A stretch of DNA of 64,000 nt from Archangium violaceum (GTDB lineage Bacteria > Myxococcota > Myxococcia > Myxococcales > Myxococcaceae): positions 4,119,001 through 4,183,000 of the forward strand of contig NZ_CP069396.1 of NCBI RefSeq assembly GCF_016887565.1. Direction: 5' to 3'. The notes under the pieces are model-generated. The model searched no databases. It was given only the letters and a program-made list of their open reading frames with translations, and was not told where the DNA came from. The position numbers and the translations under genes are program-made. The stretch's first letter is position 1, and the number at the start of each line of letters is the position of its first letter. Of the stretch, positions 27,834 to 38,684 are shown one piece after another.

Positions 27834-28484
27834 TCAGCGCGGGGGGCGCAGGTGGGCGGCGAGTGCGCCACGGACCGACTTCGCCACCTCCTGCGTGTCG
27901 GGCAGCAGCTCGTCGGGCAGCCAGTAGTGGAGCACCCGTCCCTCGGCCTCCACCTGGGTACGGGTGAACTTCATGCCTCCGGCCTCGGCGTGCTCGACGC
28001 TCTGGGGAAAGCAGCGCCGGCACAGGCACGGCAGGGGTCCCCGCTCATCATGGGCCGTGAGGTGGATGAGACGCGCCTCCACCGTGCCGCCCACCGCTCC
28101 CAGCAGCAGCGTCACGTCCTCGGACGTGAGCGCGCGTGGCGTCTGGAGCGACATGCCCAGGGCCCCCTTCGCGGCCTGGATGCCCTTGCCGGACTCGAAG
28201 CGCAGGCGGGGGATGAGGGCGGTGACGTCGGTGATGGGCACGCGGTTGGGCTGGGCGAGCCACCCGCCGTCCTCGAACCTCGGTCCCTCGAGCACCGCGA
28301 CCAGCCAGAGCGCCTCCGCCGGAGGCCGCACGGTGACCAGGAAGAGCCGCCCTCCCGCGCGCAGCGGTTCCAGGTGCTTGCTGGCGCTGCGGTAGCGGTC
28401 GATGGGGAGCACTTCGCCAGGGGAGCGGCCAGACGCTTCCTTCTCGAATACGGCCTTGCTGATGATGGCCAGCATGTCGGGCAT
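27834..28484 (-). CDS. Conserved myxobacterial hypothetical protein with CxCxxC motif
   Basis: 216 residues from ATG 28484. The start MPDMLAIISKAVFEKEA and the RYRSASKHLEPLRAGGRLFLVTVRPPAEALWLVAVLEGP segment recall a protein family frequent in myxobacterial genomes. Near residue 155 it has CLCRRCF, a possible metal-binding site, followed by a beta-rich tail with LHYWLPDELLP. No enzymatic motif, TM helix or signal peptide. It is divergent from the HEAT-fusion gene across only 37 nt. Confidence 0.7.
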   Translation of the reverse strand: MPDMLAIISKAVFEKEASGRSPGEVLPIDRYRSASKHLEPLRAGGRLFLVTVRPPAEALWLVAVLEGPRFEDGGWLAQPNRVPITDVTALIPRLRFESGKGIQAAKGALGMSLQTPRALTSEDVTLLLGAVGGTVEARLIHLTAHDERGPLPCLCRRCFPQSVEHAEAGGMKFTRTQVEAEGRVLHYWLPDELLPDTQEVAKSVRGALAAHLRPPR

Positions 28485-28521
28485 GCCCACGATTCTACCA
28501 GGGCGCGTAGAGTCCGCGTGC

Positions 28522-31416
28522 ATGTCTCATCTGGATCCGGCCGCGGTGCGGCTGCTCGACGAGAACGCCGAGACGCGACGCGATGCGGTGGAGGCCGTCG
28601 ATGCCTCGGTGCTGGCGGGCCGCCATGCCCTGCGTCAGGCCCTGCTCACCGACGAGGACGCCGAGGTCCGCGCCTCCGCCGCGCGCCGGCTCGGAGAGGC
28701 GAGGGATGAGCGCTTCGCTCCGGCCCTGCTCGAGGCCCTGGGCGATCCGATGTCCAGTGTCCGCGACCGCGCCTGGCGCGCGCTGGCCCGGCTGGGCACG
28801 CGGGAGCTGTTGCCGCATGCGTCGCGCGCCCTTCGCGAAGAGCCGGTCTGGTGGGTGCGCCGTGCCGCCATCCGGGCCGCGGGCTCGGTGGCGGGGACCG
28901 GGGCGCTGGAGCTCCTGTTGGAAGCGCTGGAGGACCCCTTCTGGCGCGTGCGGAACGCGGCGGTGCAGGCACTGGTGTGGCTCGGGGAGGCGGACGCGCT
29001 CGTGCGGGAGCGGGTGCGCGCCGCCGCGGAGGGCTCCCGGCATGGAGCGGTGAAGGCCGCCGCCGTGTACCTCGGAGGCGTGTGGGGCGCGGCGCCCTCG
29101 TCTCCGGGTGGGGAGCTCCCGCCACCGTCAGAGCCGGCCCTGGTGGGGGAGGGGAGCCTCGACAACGAGGATCCGGCGGTGGTGACGACGCGGCTCGAAC
29201 GGATGCCCGCCTCGGACGTTCCCATGTCCGACCTGGTGCGGTGGCTGGGAGATCCCCATGAGCCACTGCGGGTGCTGGCGCGGCGCCGCCTGCGCGAGCG
29301 GGGCGAGCCAGAGGCCCTCCGGCTCGCGATGCGCTGGCTGGACGAGCCGCGCGTCCCCCATGCCGCGGACGAGGTCCGTTCGCTGCTCGAACGATTCGAC
29401 CTGGACGACGTGGCCCTCGCCTCGCGGATTCTGGACGAGCCGCCTCGGGCGGGGTCGGTGGGGTGGGCGGCACGTGTGGCGGCGCGAAGGGCCCACCCGG
29501 AGCTGCTGGAGCGCGTCCGCGTCCTGGCCCAGCATCCGGAGTCCGCCGTGCGGCGCGCGGCGCTTTCGGGACTCGTGCATGACCCGGAGAGCCGGGCGCG
29601 GGTCCTGGCCGCGCTCGACGACCCGGAGGAGGCGGTGCGGGCGGCCGTCCTCTCCGCGTGGGAGTCGAGGCCGGTGTCACCGGAGGCAGTCGAGGCGTAC
29701 GCCCGTGCGCTGGCGGCCTTCGCGCCCCGGGCCCGTACACTTCGCGAGCGCCGTGCCGTCGCGGAGGCCGCGGCCTTCCTGGAGGACGAGGCGCTGCTCG
29801 CGCGGGCCTCGGAGGACGTGGACCCGTCGGTCCGCGCGGTGGCGCTGGCCGCGCTCGCGGAAAAGGGAGTGCTCTCGGAGACGGAGCTTCGCGCGGCGGC
29901 CGGGCACGAGGATCCGTGGATTCGCGCCGCCGTGCTGGACACGGACTCCGCGCGGGCCGCGTGCACGAGCGACCCGGATCCCTCGGTTCGCCGCGTGGCG
30001 ATGGGGCTCCTCGTGTCCCGCCGTCACGAGCTGTCCCTCGCGGAGTCGCGCGCCGCCGGGCTCACGGGGGCGAGCTCACCGGATCCGTGGATTCGTGCGC
30101 GCGCGGCGGGGCTGCTCGAACCGGAGGGGGAGCGGGAGGAGTTGAGCGCGCTGCTGCGCCTGTCGCTGGACACGTCTCCCATGGTGCGAGCCGCGGCGGC
30201 CTCGGTGCTGGAGGAGTGTGAGACGCTCGAGGCGCGTCTGTCCGAGCTGTTGCACGGCCCCGCTCGCGAGCGGGACGGGGACGTTCGCGTCTCCGCCTAC
30301 ACGTGGCTGCTGCAACGGGCGGATGGCCCCGCCTTCGAGCGTCTGTGCGCGGCGCTGCGCGACGTCTCCGAGCCGGCGCGGGTGGTCTCGCACCTGGAGG
30401 CGATGACGCTCGTCTTCCCCGACGAGCTCTTCACGGGGGCCCCCGACATCGAGCGGCGGAGGCCCACGCGTTCCCAGCGGGCGAAGCCGAGCCCGCGCAC
30501 GCAGCCGGAGCCGCCATCGCATACGTCCCGGAGACCTCTGGGGCAGACGGGGTTGAGTGTTTCGCCCCTGGTGCTCTCGGGGGCGCATGGGCTGTCGGCC
30601 GGCTCGCTGGCCGAGGCCCACGAGGCGGGCGTGAATGCCTTCTTCTGGGAGCCGCGCTACACGGAGCTCACGCGCTTCCTGCGCTCGGGGCGCTCCCAGC
30701 GGGATGGGCTGGTGGTGGTGGCTGGCACGTACCACTCGGGGGCCGAGGCGATCCGCCGGGATGTCCAGGCGGCGCTGCGCCTGTTGCGCACGGACCGGCT
30801 GGATGTCTTCCTTTTGTTCTGGGTGCGTTCGCGCGAGCGGCTGGACGCGGAGAACTTCGAGGCGTTGGAGGCCCTGCGCGCGGAGGGGAAGGTGAGAGCC
30901 TTTGGTTTCTCCACGCACTACCGGGACATCGCGCTGGAGGCGCTGGGCCAGAAGCCCTGGCCGGTGGTGATGACGCGCCACAGCGCCGCGCACCCGGGAG
31001 CGGAGGCGGCCCTGTTCCCCGAGGCGCTCGTACGAGGCACGGGTGTGCTGACCTTCACCGCGACCTGTTACGGGCGTCTCCTGAGGCCCGCGCCGGGGGA
31101 ATCCCCGGACCTCGCGCTCCCAAGTGCCGTGGACTGCTACCGCTACTCACTCTCGCAGCCTGGGGTGGCGGCGAGCCTGAGCGCGCCGCGCAACCACCGC
31201 GAACTGAGGCAGAACCTGGAGGTGCTCGAGAGGCCGTGGATGATGCCGGACGTGCTGGCGGCGATGCGAGCGCATGGAGAGCGGGTGCGTGCGAGCAACC
31301 AGCGATTCAACTCCCTGGTGAGGCAGGCGCCAGGAGGCACGCGAGACACCTTCCTGGCGCTGCTCGACGAGGACGAGCCCGGACCGGGCGCGGGCAAGAT
31401 GAGAGGGAGCTCATGA
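28522..31416 (+). CDS. HEAT-repeat protein fused to a degenerate aldo-keto reductase domain
   Basis: 964 residues from ATG 28522. Residues 1 to about 620 are tandem HEAT-like repeats ([52 protein letters not shown] and many more). After a basic Pro-rich linker, residues about 665-964 follow aldo-keto reductase order ([17 protein letters not shown]...[13 protein letters not shown]...[14 protein letters not shown]). The catalytic Asp (FFWEP in place of FDTA), Lys (VVVAGTYH in place of ISTK) and His (LLFWV in place of LxH) are not conserved, so it is probably a pseudoenzyme or binding module. The stop overlaps the next gene (ATGA). Confidence 0.85.
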   Translation: MSHLDPAAVRLLDENAETRRDAVEAVDASVLAGRHALRQALLTDEDAEVRASAARRLGEARDERFAPALLEALGDPMSSVRDRAWRALARLGTRELLPHASRALREEPVWWVRRAAIRAAGSVAGTGALELLLEALEDPFWRVRNAAVQALVWLGEADALVRERVRAAAEGSRHGAVKAAAVYLGGVWGAAPSSPGGELPPPSEPALVGEGSLDNEDPAVVTTRLERMPASDVPMSDLVRWLGDPHEPLRVLARRRLRERGEPEALRLAMRWLDEPRVPHAADEVRSLLERFDLDDVALASRILDEPPRAGSVGWAARVAARRAHPELLERVRVLAQHPESAVRRAALSGLVHDPESRARVLAALDDPEEAVRAAVLSAWESRPVSPEAVEAYARALAAFAPRARTLRERRAVAEAAAFLEDEALLARASEDVDPSVRAVALAALAEKGVLSETELRAAAGHEDPWIRAAVLDTDSARAACTSDPDPSVRRVAMGLLVSRRHELSLAESRAAGLTGASSPDPWIRARAAGLLEPEGEREELSALLRLSLDTSPMVRAAAASVLEECETLEARLSELLHGPARERDGDVRVSAYTWLLQRADGPAFERLCAALRDVSEPARVVSHLEAMTLVFPDELFTGAPDIERRRPTRSQRAKPSPRTQPEPPSHTSRRPLGQTGLSVSPLVLSGAHGLSAGSLAEAHEAGVNAFFWEPRYTELTRFLRSGRSQRDGLVVVAGTYHSGAEAIRRDVQAALRLLRTDRLDVFLLFWVRSRERLDAENFEALEALRAEGKVRAFGFSTHYRDIALEALGQKPWPVVMTRHSAAHPGAEAALFPEALVRGTGVLTFTATCYGRLLRPAPGESPDLALPSAVDCYRYSLSQPGVAASLSAPRNHRELRQNLEVLERPWMMPDVLAAMRAHGERVRASNQRFNSLVRQAPGGTRDTFLALLDEDEPGPGAGKMRGSS

Positions 31417-31805
31417 CCGACCCGTCCCCGAATCCGCGCTTCCGCTTCCTCTTCCTGGCGCTCGGCTTCTTCTGCTTCGGCCTCGGGGTGCTCGGTGCGT
31501 TCCTGCCGTTGCTTCCGACGACGCCCTTCCTGCTCGTGGCGTTGTGGGCGTTCTCGCGCAGCTCCCGCCGCTTCCACCACTGGTTGTATACACATCCGCG
31601 CTTCGGGCCCCAGCTCCAGGCCTGGCATGAGCACGGCATCGTGCCGGTGAAGGTGAAGGTGAGCGCGCTCACCGGTATGGCGGTGAGCCTCGCGCTCATG
31701 GCGTTCGTCGCGCGGGTGAAGTGGCCGGTGCTCGCCGGGGCCGCGGCGGTGATGCTCGTGGGCGCGACGTACATCCTCAGCCGCCCGAGCCGTCCGCCCG
31801 GGTAG
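31413..31805 (+). CDS. DUF454 (YbaN-like) small membrane protein
   Basis: 130 residues. Its ATG overlaps the stop of the HEAT-fusion gene by 4 nt, so the two are translationally coupled. It has the family pattern: a first hairpin of TM helices ([38 protein letters not shown]), the loop [24 protein letters not shown] and a second TM pair. YbaN/DUF454 proteins are inner-membrane proteins of unknown function. It offers no clue to the partner's role. Confidence 0.88.
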   Translation: MTDPSPNPRFRFLFLALGFFCFGLGVLGAFLPLLPTTPFLLVALWAFSRSSRRFHHWLYTHPRFGPQLQAWHEHGIVPVKVKVSALTGMAVSLALMAFVARVKWPVLAGAAAVMLVGATYILSRPSRPPG

Positions 31806-31819
31806 TCCTGGAGGCTTCG

Positions 31820-32605
31820 CTACGGGGTGCCGTTCGCCTGGCGGTACAGCGCGGGCAGGAAGCGGGCGAGGTGATTCATCTCCTCGGCGCAGTGCGCCAG
31901 CAGGTTGAGCCCCAGGTGGTCGGGCATGACGCGCCGGCGCAGTGGCGGGAGATTGGCCAGACGGGAGAGCGCGTCTCCCAGCACGGGGAGCCGCACCCGC
32001 ACGTCCCCCAGCCAGAAGCGGCTGCGCATCTCGCACCCGCCCTCGACGTGGCGGATGAGGTGGATGAGGTGGCCCACGGCCAGCGGCGTGCCCCGGAACG
32101 CCGTGCGGGCGCACACGGCCGTGCCCACGTTGGCTCGCGCGAGCCCGTCGGCAGTGAGTCCGTACACGCCCGGGTTGGCGAACTCGATGGACAGCTTCAT
32201 CAGCTCGTCACCGATGTACTCGTCCACGTAGGACACGTTGCCCACGTAGCGCTCGCGATTGCCCGGCAGGTGGGAGCGGTCCTCCTTCACCGTGGCCTTC
32301 AGGTGGGCCTTGGGGTGCCACAGCCGGTAGCGCTCCGAGGACGTCAGGTGCCAGCCGAACCACCAGTCGATCATCTCCCCGGTGACGCCCGGCATCTCCG
32401 TGCGCACGGAGACGACCAGCATTCCCTCCGGGTGACGCTCCACGCCATCCTCCACCGGCAGATGGCCGGGCTCGAGCAGGCGCGAGGCCTGGGCCAGGCC
32501 GAGGGGCTCGGAGTCCCGCCGCACACCTCGGGCGAGGGCCTCCTTGACCCGCTCGGGAATGGGCCTCATCTCGGATTGGAACGCTCGCAGGTCCAGTTCG
32601 GGCAT
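31820..32605 (-). CDS. DAPG-hydrolase (PhlG)-like protein
   Basis: 261 residues from ATG 32605 (AGGA upstream; ATG 32614 also possible). Resembles the 2,4-diacetylphloroglucinol hydrolase family: GVTGEMIDWWFGWHL...RYRLWHPKAHL, then YVGNVSYVDEYIGDELMKLSIEF and C-terminal HCAEEMNHLARFLPALY. His of WHPKAH, Glu of DEYIG, and His/Glu of HCAEEM would be the Zn ligands. PhlG splits a C-C bond in an acylated phenol; the real substrate here is unknown. No DAPG biosynthesis genes are near, so a detoxifying or secondary-metabolite role is only inferred. Confidence 0.8.
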   Translation of the reverse strand: MPELDLRAFQSEMRPIPERVKEALARGVRRDSEPLGLAQASRLLEPGHLPVEDGVERHPEGMLVVSVRTEMPGVTGEMIDWWFGWHLTSSERYRLWHPKAHLKATVKEDRSHLPGNRERYVGNVSYVDEYIGDELMKLSIEFANPGVYGLTADGLARANVGTAVCARTAFRGTPLAVGHLIHLIRHVEGGCEMRSRFWLGDVRVRLPVLGDALSRLANLPPLRRRVMPDHLGLNLLAHCAEEMNHLARFLPALYRQANGTP

Positions 32606-32801
32606 GGCGTGCATCCTGAACCATCCGGGGAGGGGGCGCTCGGTCTCTCACCCGCTCTTTCCCTGGAGCCCGGCCCGGCCGCCTGGAGGGCGGCACTCAT
32701 GGAGTTCCTGGAGGTGAACATCTCGGATGGATGGAGAGGAGCGGGCGCGTGTTGCTGTGTATGTGTGCACCGCCGTCACGTGCCCCCACCAGGTCCTCTT
32801 C

Positions 32802-35800
32802 ATGCCAGCTTCTCCTCCTGCCCACCCCCTATCTCCCGTTTTGAATGATGTGCTCCGAGGGGGAGGGGAGATGGGCGAGCTCATGCGGGCGCTGGACTGG
32901 TCCAGGACGCCCGTGGGGCCGGTGGAGACGTGGCCGCAGAGCCTTCGGACCGTCCTCTCCATCCTCCTCACCAGCCGGCACCCCATCTTCGTCTGGTGGG
33001 GGAAGGAGCTCGTCCAGTTCTACAACGACGGCTACCGGCCCATTCTGGGAGCCACCAAGCACCCCAAGGCCCTGGGACAGCGGGCTCGGGAGGGCTGGAC
33101 GGAGATCTGGGACGTCATCGGCCCCATGATCGATGCCGTCATGGAGCGGGGCGAGTCCACCTTCATCGAGGATGGGCTGCTGTGCATGGACCGGAACGGC
33201 TACCTGGAGGAGACGTACTTCACCTACGCCTACTCGCCCATCCGGGACGAGTCCGGAGGCATTGGTGGCACCTTCTGCGCGTGCACGGAGACCACCGAGC
33301 GCATCTTGAGTGAGCGGCGGCTCCAGACGCTGCGGGAGTTGAGCGAAATCACGGGCGAGCAGCAGAGCGCGGAGGAGGTGTGCCGCAAGGCCGCGCACGT
33401 TCTCGCCTCCAACCGTCATGACGTCCCCTTCGCCCTGCTGTACCTGAGGGAGACGCAGGGCAGGACCGCTCAGCGGGTGGGCGTGGTGGGCGTGGAGCCG
33501 GGCAGTAGCGCCGCCCCGTCCAGGCTCGACGTTGGCGACGCCAGCGCGTCATGGCCCTGGGCCTTCGTCGAGAGCACGGGCCAGGCCGTCCTGCTGGAGA
33601 CCCTGCCTCCTTCCCTGGGCGGGCTCCCGGGAGGCCCCTGGCCGGAGGCGGCGTCCTCGGCCCTGGTGCTGCCCCTGTCCAAGCCGGGCCACGACAAGCC
33701 CGCGGGCATGCTGGTGGTGGGCATCAGCCCGCGCAAGGAGTTGGATGTGAAGTACCGCGGCTTCCTGGAGCTCACCGCGACGCACATCGCCAACCTCATC
33801 ACCAACGCGCGTGCCTACGAGGAGGAGAAGCGGCGCGCCGAGTCGCTCGCGGAGCTGGACCGGGCCAAGACGGACTTCTTCTCCAACGTCAGCCACGAGT
33901 TCAGGACGCCCCTCACGTTGCTGCTGGGCCCCGTGGAAGAGGGCCTCGCGGACGTCGAGCAACCCCTTCCCCCGCGCCAGCGCGAACGGCAGGAAGCCGT
34001 CCACCGCAACGGCTTGCGCTTGTTGAAGCTCGTCAACACCCTGCTGGACTTCTCCCGCCTCGAGGCCGGGCGCGTGCAGGCCAGCTTCCGTCCCACCGAC
34101 CTGTCCGCCCTGACGGAGGACCTGGCCAGCACCTTCCGCTCCACCCTCGAGCGCGCGGGGTTGCGGCTGGTGGTGGACTGCTCGCCGCTGCCCGAGCCCG
34201 TCTACGTGGACGGGGAGATGTGGGAGAAGGTTGTCCTGAACCTGCTGTCCAATGCCTTCAAGTTCACCCTCGAGGGGGAGATTCGCGTCGCCCTCTCGCT
34301 CCAGGGGGAGTGGGTCCGTCTCACGGTGGCGGACACGGGCACGGGCATTCCCTCCCACGAGCTGCCGCACCTGTTCGAGCGCTTCCACCGGGTGCGGGGC
34401 GCGAGAGGCCGCACCAACGAGGGCAGTGGCATCGGGCTCGCCCTGGTGAAGGAGCTCGTCAAGCTGCATGGCGGGACGGTGGAGGTCCAGAGCACCGTGG
34501 ACCAGGGCAGCACCTTCACCGTGTCGCTTCCCCTGGGCTCGGCCCACCTGCGGCCGGAGCACATCCAGGCGGCGTCTCCCCTTTCCTCCACACGGCTGGG
34601 GCGGGCTCCCTTCCTGGAGGAAGCGGCGCAATGGGGGGACGCGGTCGTGCCCGAGGCGCGGGTGGTTCGCCAGGGGGGCCCGGGCCCGGAGCGCATCCTC
34701 CTCGTGGACGACAACGCGGACATGCGCGCCTACGTCCAACGGCTCCTCGGCGAGCACTGGACGGTGGAGGCGGTGTCCAATGGCGTGGCGGCCCTCGCCG
34801 CGGCCCGCGAGCGCACACCCCACCTGGTGGTGAGTGACGTGATGATGCCGGGGCTGGACGGCTTCGGGCTCCTGCGCGAGCTGCGCGCGGACCCGCGGAC
34901 CGCGTCCGTGCCCGTCATCCTCCTGTCGGCGCGGGCGGGAGAGGAGGCCTCCATCGAGGGAATGCGGGCGGGCGCCGATGACTACCTGGTGAAGCCCTTC
35001 TCGGCGCGAGAGCTCGTGTCCCGCGTCGGCGCGAGACTGGAGATCGCCCGGGCCCACGCCGAGACCCGGAATGCCCGCGCCCGCCTCCACGAGCAGCTCA
35101 TGCAGGCGCCCGTGGGAGTGTGCTTCTTCTCGGGTCCGGAGCTCGCGTACGAGTTCGCCAACCCGCGCTACCTCGAGATGGTGGGCCGCCAGGCGGACCT
35201 GATAGGCAAACCCATGCGGAAGGCCTACCCCGAGCTGCCTCACGACGCCGCCGTCTTCCAGATGTTGGAGGGCGTGTACAAGAGCGGCCAGACCTTCACG
35301 TCGGACGACTTCCGCGTCCCCCTGGACAGGCGTGGCAACGGCGAGCCGGAGGACGTGTACTTCCAGCTCACCTGTCAGCCCATGCGGGATGCGACGGGCA
35401 CCATCGTGGGGGTCATGGCGGTGGCCGTGGACGTGACGGCCCAGGTCCTGGCCCGCAACCAGGTGGAGAAGCTCGCGGCGGCGGAGCACGAGGCCCGTGG
35501 CCGCGCGGAGGAGGCCGACAGGCGCAAGGACGAGTTCCTCGCCATGCTGGCCCACGAGCTGCGCAATCCCCTGGCCGCCTTGAGTACGGCCCTGGAGATG
35601 ATGGGCCGCGTCCAGGGTGACGAGGCCCGGGCGGCTCGTCTCCGGGAGACATGCGACCGCCAGGTGGTCAACCTGGTGCGCCTGGTCGATGACCTCCTGG
35701 ACGTGTCGAGGATTACTCGGGGCAAGGTGGAGCTGCGCAAGAAGGAGGTGGACTTCACCTCCATCGTCCAGAACGCCATTGGAACGAGCCGCTCGCAGAT

Positions 35801-36650
35801 AGACGGGCGCGGGCACGAGCTCACCGTGACGTTCGGCCCCGGGGATTTCCGCATGGAGGCGGACGCCACGCGCCTGGAGCAGGTGGTCTCCAACCTCCTC
35901 ACCAACGCGGCCAAGTACACCGAGCCCGGCGGCCACATCTCCGTGCGCGTGGCGCGCGAGGAGCGTCAGGGGACGCCGTGGGCCGTCCTGCACGTGCGCG
36001 ACACCGGGCGCGGCATTCCCCCGGACATGCTGGACAAGGTGTTCGAGATGTTCGTCCAGGTCGACAAGTCGATCGACCGGGCCGGTGGCGGTCTGGGCAT
36101 CGGCTTGACGCTGGTGGAGAGGCTGGTGGGCATGCACGGTGGCACCATCACCGCGCGGAGCGAGGGGCTCGGACGAGGCAGCGAGTTCATCGTCCGGCTG
36201 CCTCTGGGCCGCCAGGTGCCCCTGTCCATCCAGCCGCCTTCCCCCCTTCCACTCGCGGCGCCCGCTTCACCCCAGAAGCGCCGGGTGTTGCTGGTGGAGG
36301 ACAGCCCGGACGTACGCGAGATGATGAAGGAGCTCCTGGAGGACCTGGGGCACGAGGTGGCGGTGGCCACCAATGGCCTGGAAGGGGCCGAGAAGGTGCT
36401 GGAGGTGCGCCCGGACGTGGCCCTCGTGGACGTGGGCCTCCCCGGCATCGACGGCTACGAGGTGGCCCGGCGGGTGCGCGCGTCGAAGGACGGAGGCTCC
36501 TTCTACCTGGTCGCACTCACGGGCTATGGCGGCTCGGAGGCCAGGTCGAAGGCGCTGGAGGCCGGCTTCGACGTGCACCTCGTCAAGCCCATCGACGTGG
36601 ACGACCTGCCCCGAGTCCTGGAGGGCTCTCGCGGCGACGCACCCGCTTGA
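32802..36650 (+). CDS. Large hybrid histidine kinase with two kinase cores and two receivers
   Basis: About 1282 residues from ATG 32802 (ATG 32727 would add 25). Order: PAS-like domain (30-150), GAF (about 170-335), HisKA ([11 protein letters not shown] near 365) and HATPase ([19 protein letters not shown]), receiver 1 ([11 protein letters not shown] near 630, Asp in VVSDVMMPG near 679), PAS (about 760-880), second HisKA ([12 protein letters not shown] near 918) with HATPase (to 1136), receiver 2 ([12 protein letters not shown] near 1160, Asp in LVDVGLPG). No TM helices, so cytoplasmic. Both kinase cores look intact, suggesting an internal phosphorelay. No dedicated output gene adjoins it. 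Confidence 0.92.
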   Translation: MPASPPAHPLSPVLNDVLRGGGEMGELMRALDWSRTPVGPVETWPQSLRTVLSILLTSRHPIFVWWGKELVQFYNDGYRPILGATKHPKALGQRAREGWTEIWDVIGPMIDAVMERGESTFIEDGLLCMDRNGYLEETYFTYAYSPIRDESGGIGGTFCACTETTERILSERRLQTLRELSEITGEQQSAEEVCRKAAHVLASNRHDVPFALLYLRETQGRTAQRVGVVGVEPGSSAAPSRLDVGDASASWPWAFVESTGQAVLLETLPPSLGGLPGGPWPEAASSALVLPLSKPGHDKPAGMLVVGISPRKELDVKYRGFLELTATHIANLITNARAYEEEKRRAESLAELDRAKTDFFSNVSHEFRTPLTLLLGPVEEGLADVEQPLPPRQRERQEAVHRNGLRLLKLVNTLLDFSRLEAGRVQASFRPTDLSALTEDLASTFRSTLERAGLRLVVDCSPLPEPVYVDGEMWEKVVLNLLSNAFKFTLEGEIRVALSLQGEWVRLTVADTGTGIPSHELPHLFERFHRVRGARGRTNEGSGIGLALVKELVKLHGGTVEVQSTVDQGSTFTVSLPLGSAHLRPEHIQAASPLSSTRLGRAPFLEEAAQWGDAVVPEARVVRQGGPGPERILLVDDNADMRAYVQRLLGEHWTVEAVSNGVAALAAARERTPHLVVSDVMMPGLDGFGLLRELRADPRTASVPVILLSARAGEEASIEGMRAGADDYLVKPFSARELVSRVGARLEIARAHAETRNARARLHEQLMQAPVGVCFFSGPELAYEFANPRYLEMVGRQADLIGKPMRKAYPELPHDAAVFQMLEGVYKSGQTFTSDDFRVPLDRRGNGEPEDVYFQLTCQPMRDATGTIVGVMAVAVDVTAQVLARNQVEKLAAAEHEARGRAEEADRRKDEFLAMLAHELRNPLAALSTALEMMGRVQGDEARAARLRETCDRQVVNLVRLVDDLLDVSRITRGKVELRKKEVDFTSIVQNAIGTSRSQIDGRGHELTVTFGPGDFRMEADATRLEQVVSNLLTNAAKYTEPGGHISVRVAREERQGTPWAVLHVRDTGRGIPPDMLDKVFEMFVQVDKSIDRAGGGLGIGLTLVERLVGMHGGTITARSEGLGRGSEFIVRLPLGRQVPLSIQPPSPLPLAAPASPQKRRVLLVEDSPDVREMMKELLEDLGHEVAVATNGLEGAEKVLEVRPDVALVDVGLPGIDGYEVARRVRASKDGGSFYLVALTGYGGSEARSKALEAGFDVHLVKPIDVDDLPRVLEGSRGDAPA

Positions 36651-36653
36651 GCC

Positions 36654-38669
36654 TCACGCGTACCGGAGCCGCGCCTGCTCGAGCGTCTCCGCGTCCAGCA
36701 GCACCGCCACCTTCTCGTTCGCGGAGAGCTGCTCCGGCTGCCCCTCCAGCAGCTTGCGGCGAGCCGAGGCGAGCGCGAGCGGCGTCACGTCGATGCCCGG
36801 CGAGGACGCCAGCAGGGCCATATGCAACGCGTGCGCGCGCGGATCCTTCAGCACCCGCTCCAGCCCGTCTCCCACCGGCTCCAGCTCCCGCCCGGTGAGC
36901 TCGAGCGCCCGGGCCACCACCGGCGGTGGGGCCGACTCCTCGGGGATGAGGAACAGGCCGTGCCGTGCCGCCCACGAGCCCAGGGACGCACGCGCCGTCC
37001 ACACCGACAGCGGGATGGACAGCAACAGCCCGGCCACCACGGGGGACAGCCACGGGAGCAGTCCCGGGGACACGAGGAAGGCCACGGCCGCCAGCACCAC
37101 GCCCACCGCCGTGTGGACCGCATGGCGCCGCGCCGCCTCCGCCCAGGGCAGGTCCTCGTCGTCGCGCTGCTGGCTCGTCCAGGACACCCGGTAGCCGAGC
37201 AGCGTGCCGAAGACGAAGTGCGACTGGAAGAGCATCATCACCGGCGCGAGCAGCGTGGACAGCACGCTCTCCACCAGCGCGCTCAGCACCAGGCGGACCC
37301 GGCCTCCCATGAGCGCCGCCTGCTCCCGGCTCGCCAGGGCCAGGACGAGCCCGAGGACCTTGGGCAGCAGCAGCATGGCCAGGGACGCCGTCATCAGCCG
37401 CAGCGCGCCCTCCGAGTCGAACGTGGGCCACACCGGGAAGAGCGTGCGGTGGGCCGGGAAATACTCCGGCTCCACGAACCCATCGTGCAGCGCCGCCACC
37501 AGCCCGGACCCCAGGAAGAGCAGCCACAGCGGCGAGGCCACATAGGACATCACGCCCATGAGGAAGTGCGCCCGGCTGAAGGGGTGCAGCCCGCCTGCGA
37601 GGACGAGCCGCAGGTGCTGGAGGTTGCCCTGGCACCAGCGCCGGTCGCGCTGCGCGTAGGCCAGCAGGTGGGGAGGGGGCTGCTCGTAGCTGCCGCCCAG
37701 CTCCGGCACCAGCCACACCGTGTAGCCGGCGCGCCGCATCAGCGCCGCCTCCACGAAGTCATGGCTGAGGATGTGGCCGCCGAAGGGCTGCTGTCCCGGC
37801 AGCACGGGCAGCCCGCAGTGCTCGGTGAAGGCGGTCACGCGCAGGATGGCGTTGTGGCCCCAGTAGTTGGACTCCCCGAGCTGCCAGGCCGCCGCGCCCG
37901 CGGCCACCACGGGCCCGTACACCCGGCCGGCGAACTGCTGCAGGCGGGCGAAGAGCGTGGCCCGTCCCACCAGCTGCGGCGGGGCCTGGAGGATGCCCAC
38001 GCGCGGGTTGAGCTCCATCAGCCGGGCCATCTTCACCAGCGTGTCGCCGGACATGAGGCTGTCGGCGTCCAGCACCACCATGAAGTCGTAGCGGCGGCCC
38101 CAGCGCTCGCAGAAGTCGGCGAGGTTGCCCGCCTTCTTCCCCGTGTTGTCCGAGCGCCGCCGGTAGAAGATGCGCCCCTGTCCGCCCACCCGGCGGCACA
38201 GGTCCGCCCATGCCAGCTCCTCGGCCACCCAGGCCTCGGCGCGCGTGGAGTCGCTCAGCACGTAGAAGTCGAAGGAGTCCAGCTGCCCCGTGGCCGCCAC
38301 CGACTCGTAGGTGGCCTGCACGTTGGCGAAGACCGCCGCCGGATCCTCGTTGTGGATGGGCATCACCACCGCGGTGCGGCGCTTGAGCGGGGCCGCCTCC
38401 TCCTGGGCGTCCGGCCACCGCAGGCCGGGCAGCCGCCGGCCGAGCGCGAGCTGGAGGAAGCCCGCCACCGCCGCCCAGAAGGACAGGGAGATCCACGCGA
38501 AGCAGAGGATGAAGAGGCCCGACATGAGCAGCTCGGGCACGGTGTGGCCCTTGACGCTCAGCAGGCGGAGCATCTCCCACGCCGCGACGAGGGTGGAGAG
38601 CGCGGTCAGGCCGAGCACACACGCCCGGCGGAGCCCGGCGGAGCCGGGAGAGAAGGAATGCGCGTACAT
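36654..38669 (-). CDS. opgH: Glucan glucosyltransferase OpgH
   Basis: 671 residues. Two N-terminal TM groups, then a cytoplasmic GT2 domain: VVMPIHNEDPAAVFANVQATYES, DFYVLSDST, KKAGNLADFCERWG, the DxD-like VVLDADSLMSG, acceptor motif SHDFVEAALMRRAGY and product-binding QRDRRWCQGN (QxxRW-type). About six more TM helices follow. It polymerises UDP-glucose into beta-glucan and exports it to the periplasm, with OpgG acting there. Third gene of the opgG operon, 15 nt after the 160-aa unknown. Shorter than E. coli OpgH (about 850), lacking much of its N- and C-terminal extensions. Confidence 0.93.
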   Translation of the reverse strand: MYAHSFSPGSAGLRRACVLGLTALSTLVAAWEMLRLLSVKGHTVPELLMSGLFILCFAWISLSFWAAVAGFLQLALGRRLPGLRWPDAQEEAAPLKRRTAVVMPIHNEDPAAVFANVQATYESVAATGQLDSFDFYVLSDSTRAEAWVAEELAWADLCRRVGGQGRIFYRRRSDNTGKKAGNLADFCERWGRRYDFMVVLDADSLMSGDTLVKMARLMELNPRVGILQAPPQLVGRATLFARLQQFAGRVYGPVVAAGAAAWQLGESNYWGHNAILRVTAFTEHCGLPVLPGQQPFGGHILSHDFVEAALMRRAGYTVWLVPELGGSYEQPPPHLLAYAQRDRRWCQGNLQHLRLVLAGGLHPFSRAHFLMGVMSYVASPLWLLFLGSGLVAALHDGFVEPEYFPAHRTLFPVWPTFDSEGALRLMTASLAMLLLPKVLGLVLALASREQAALMGGRVRLVLSALVESVLSTLLAPVMMLFQSHFVFGTLLGYRVSWTSQQRDDEDLPWAEAARRHAVHTAVGVVLAAVAFLVSPGLLPWLSPVVAGLLLSIPLSVWTARASLGSWAARHGLFLIPEESAPPPVVARALELTGRELEPVGDGLERVLKDPRAHALHMALLASSPGIDVTPLALASARRKLLEGQPEQLSANEKVAVLLDAETLEQARLRYA

Positions 38670-38684
38670 GAGAGCTCCCGAGCC

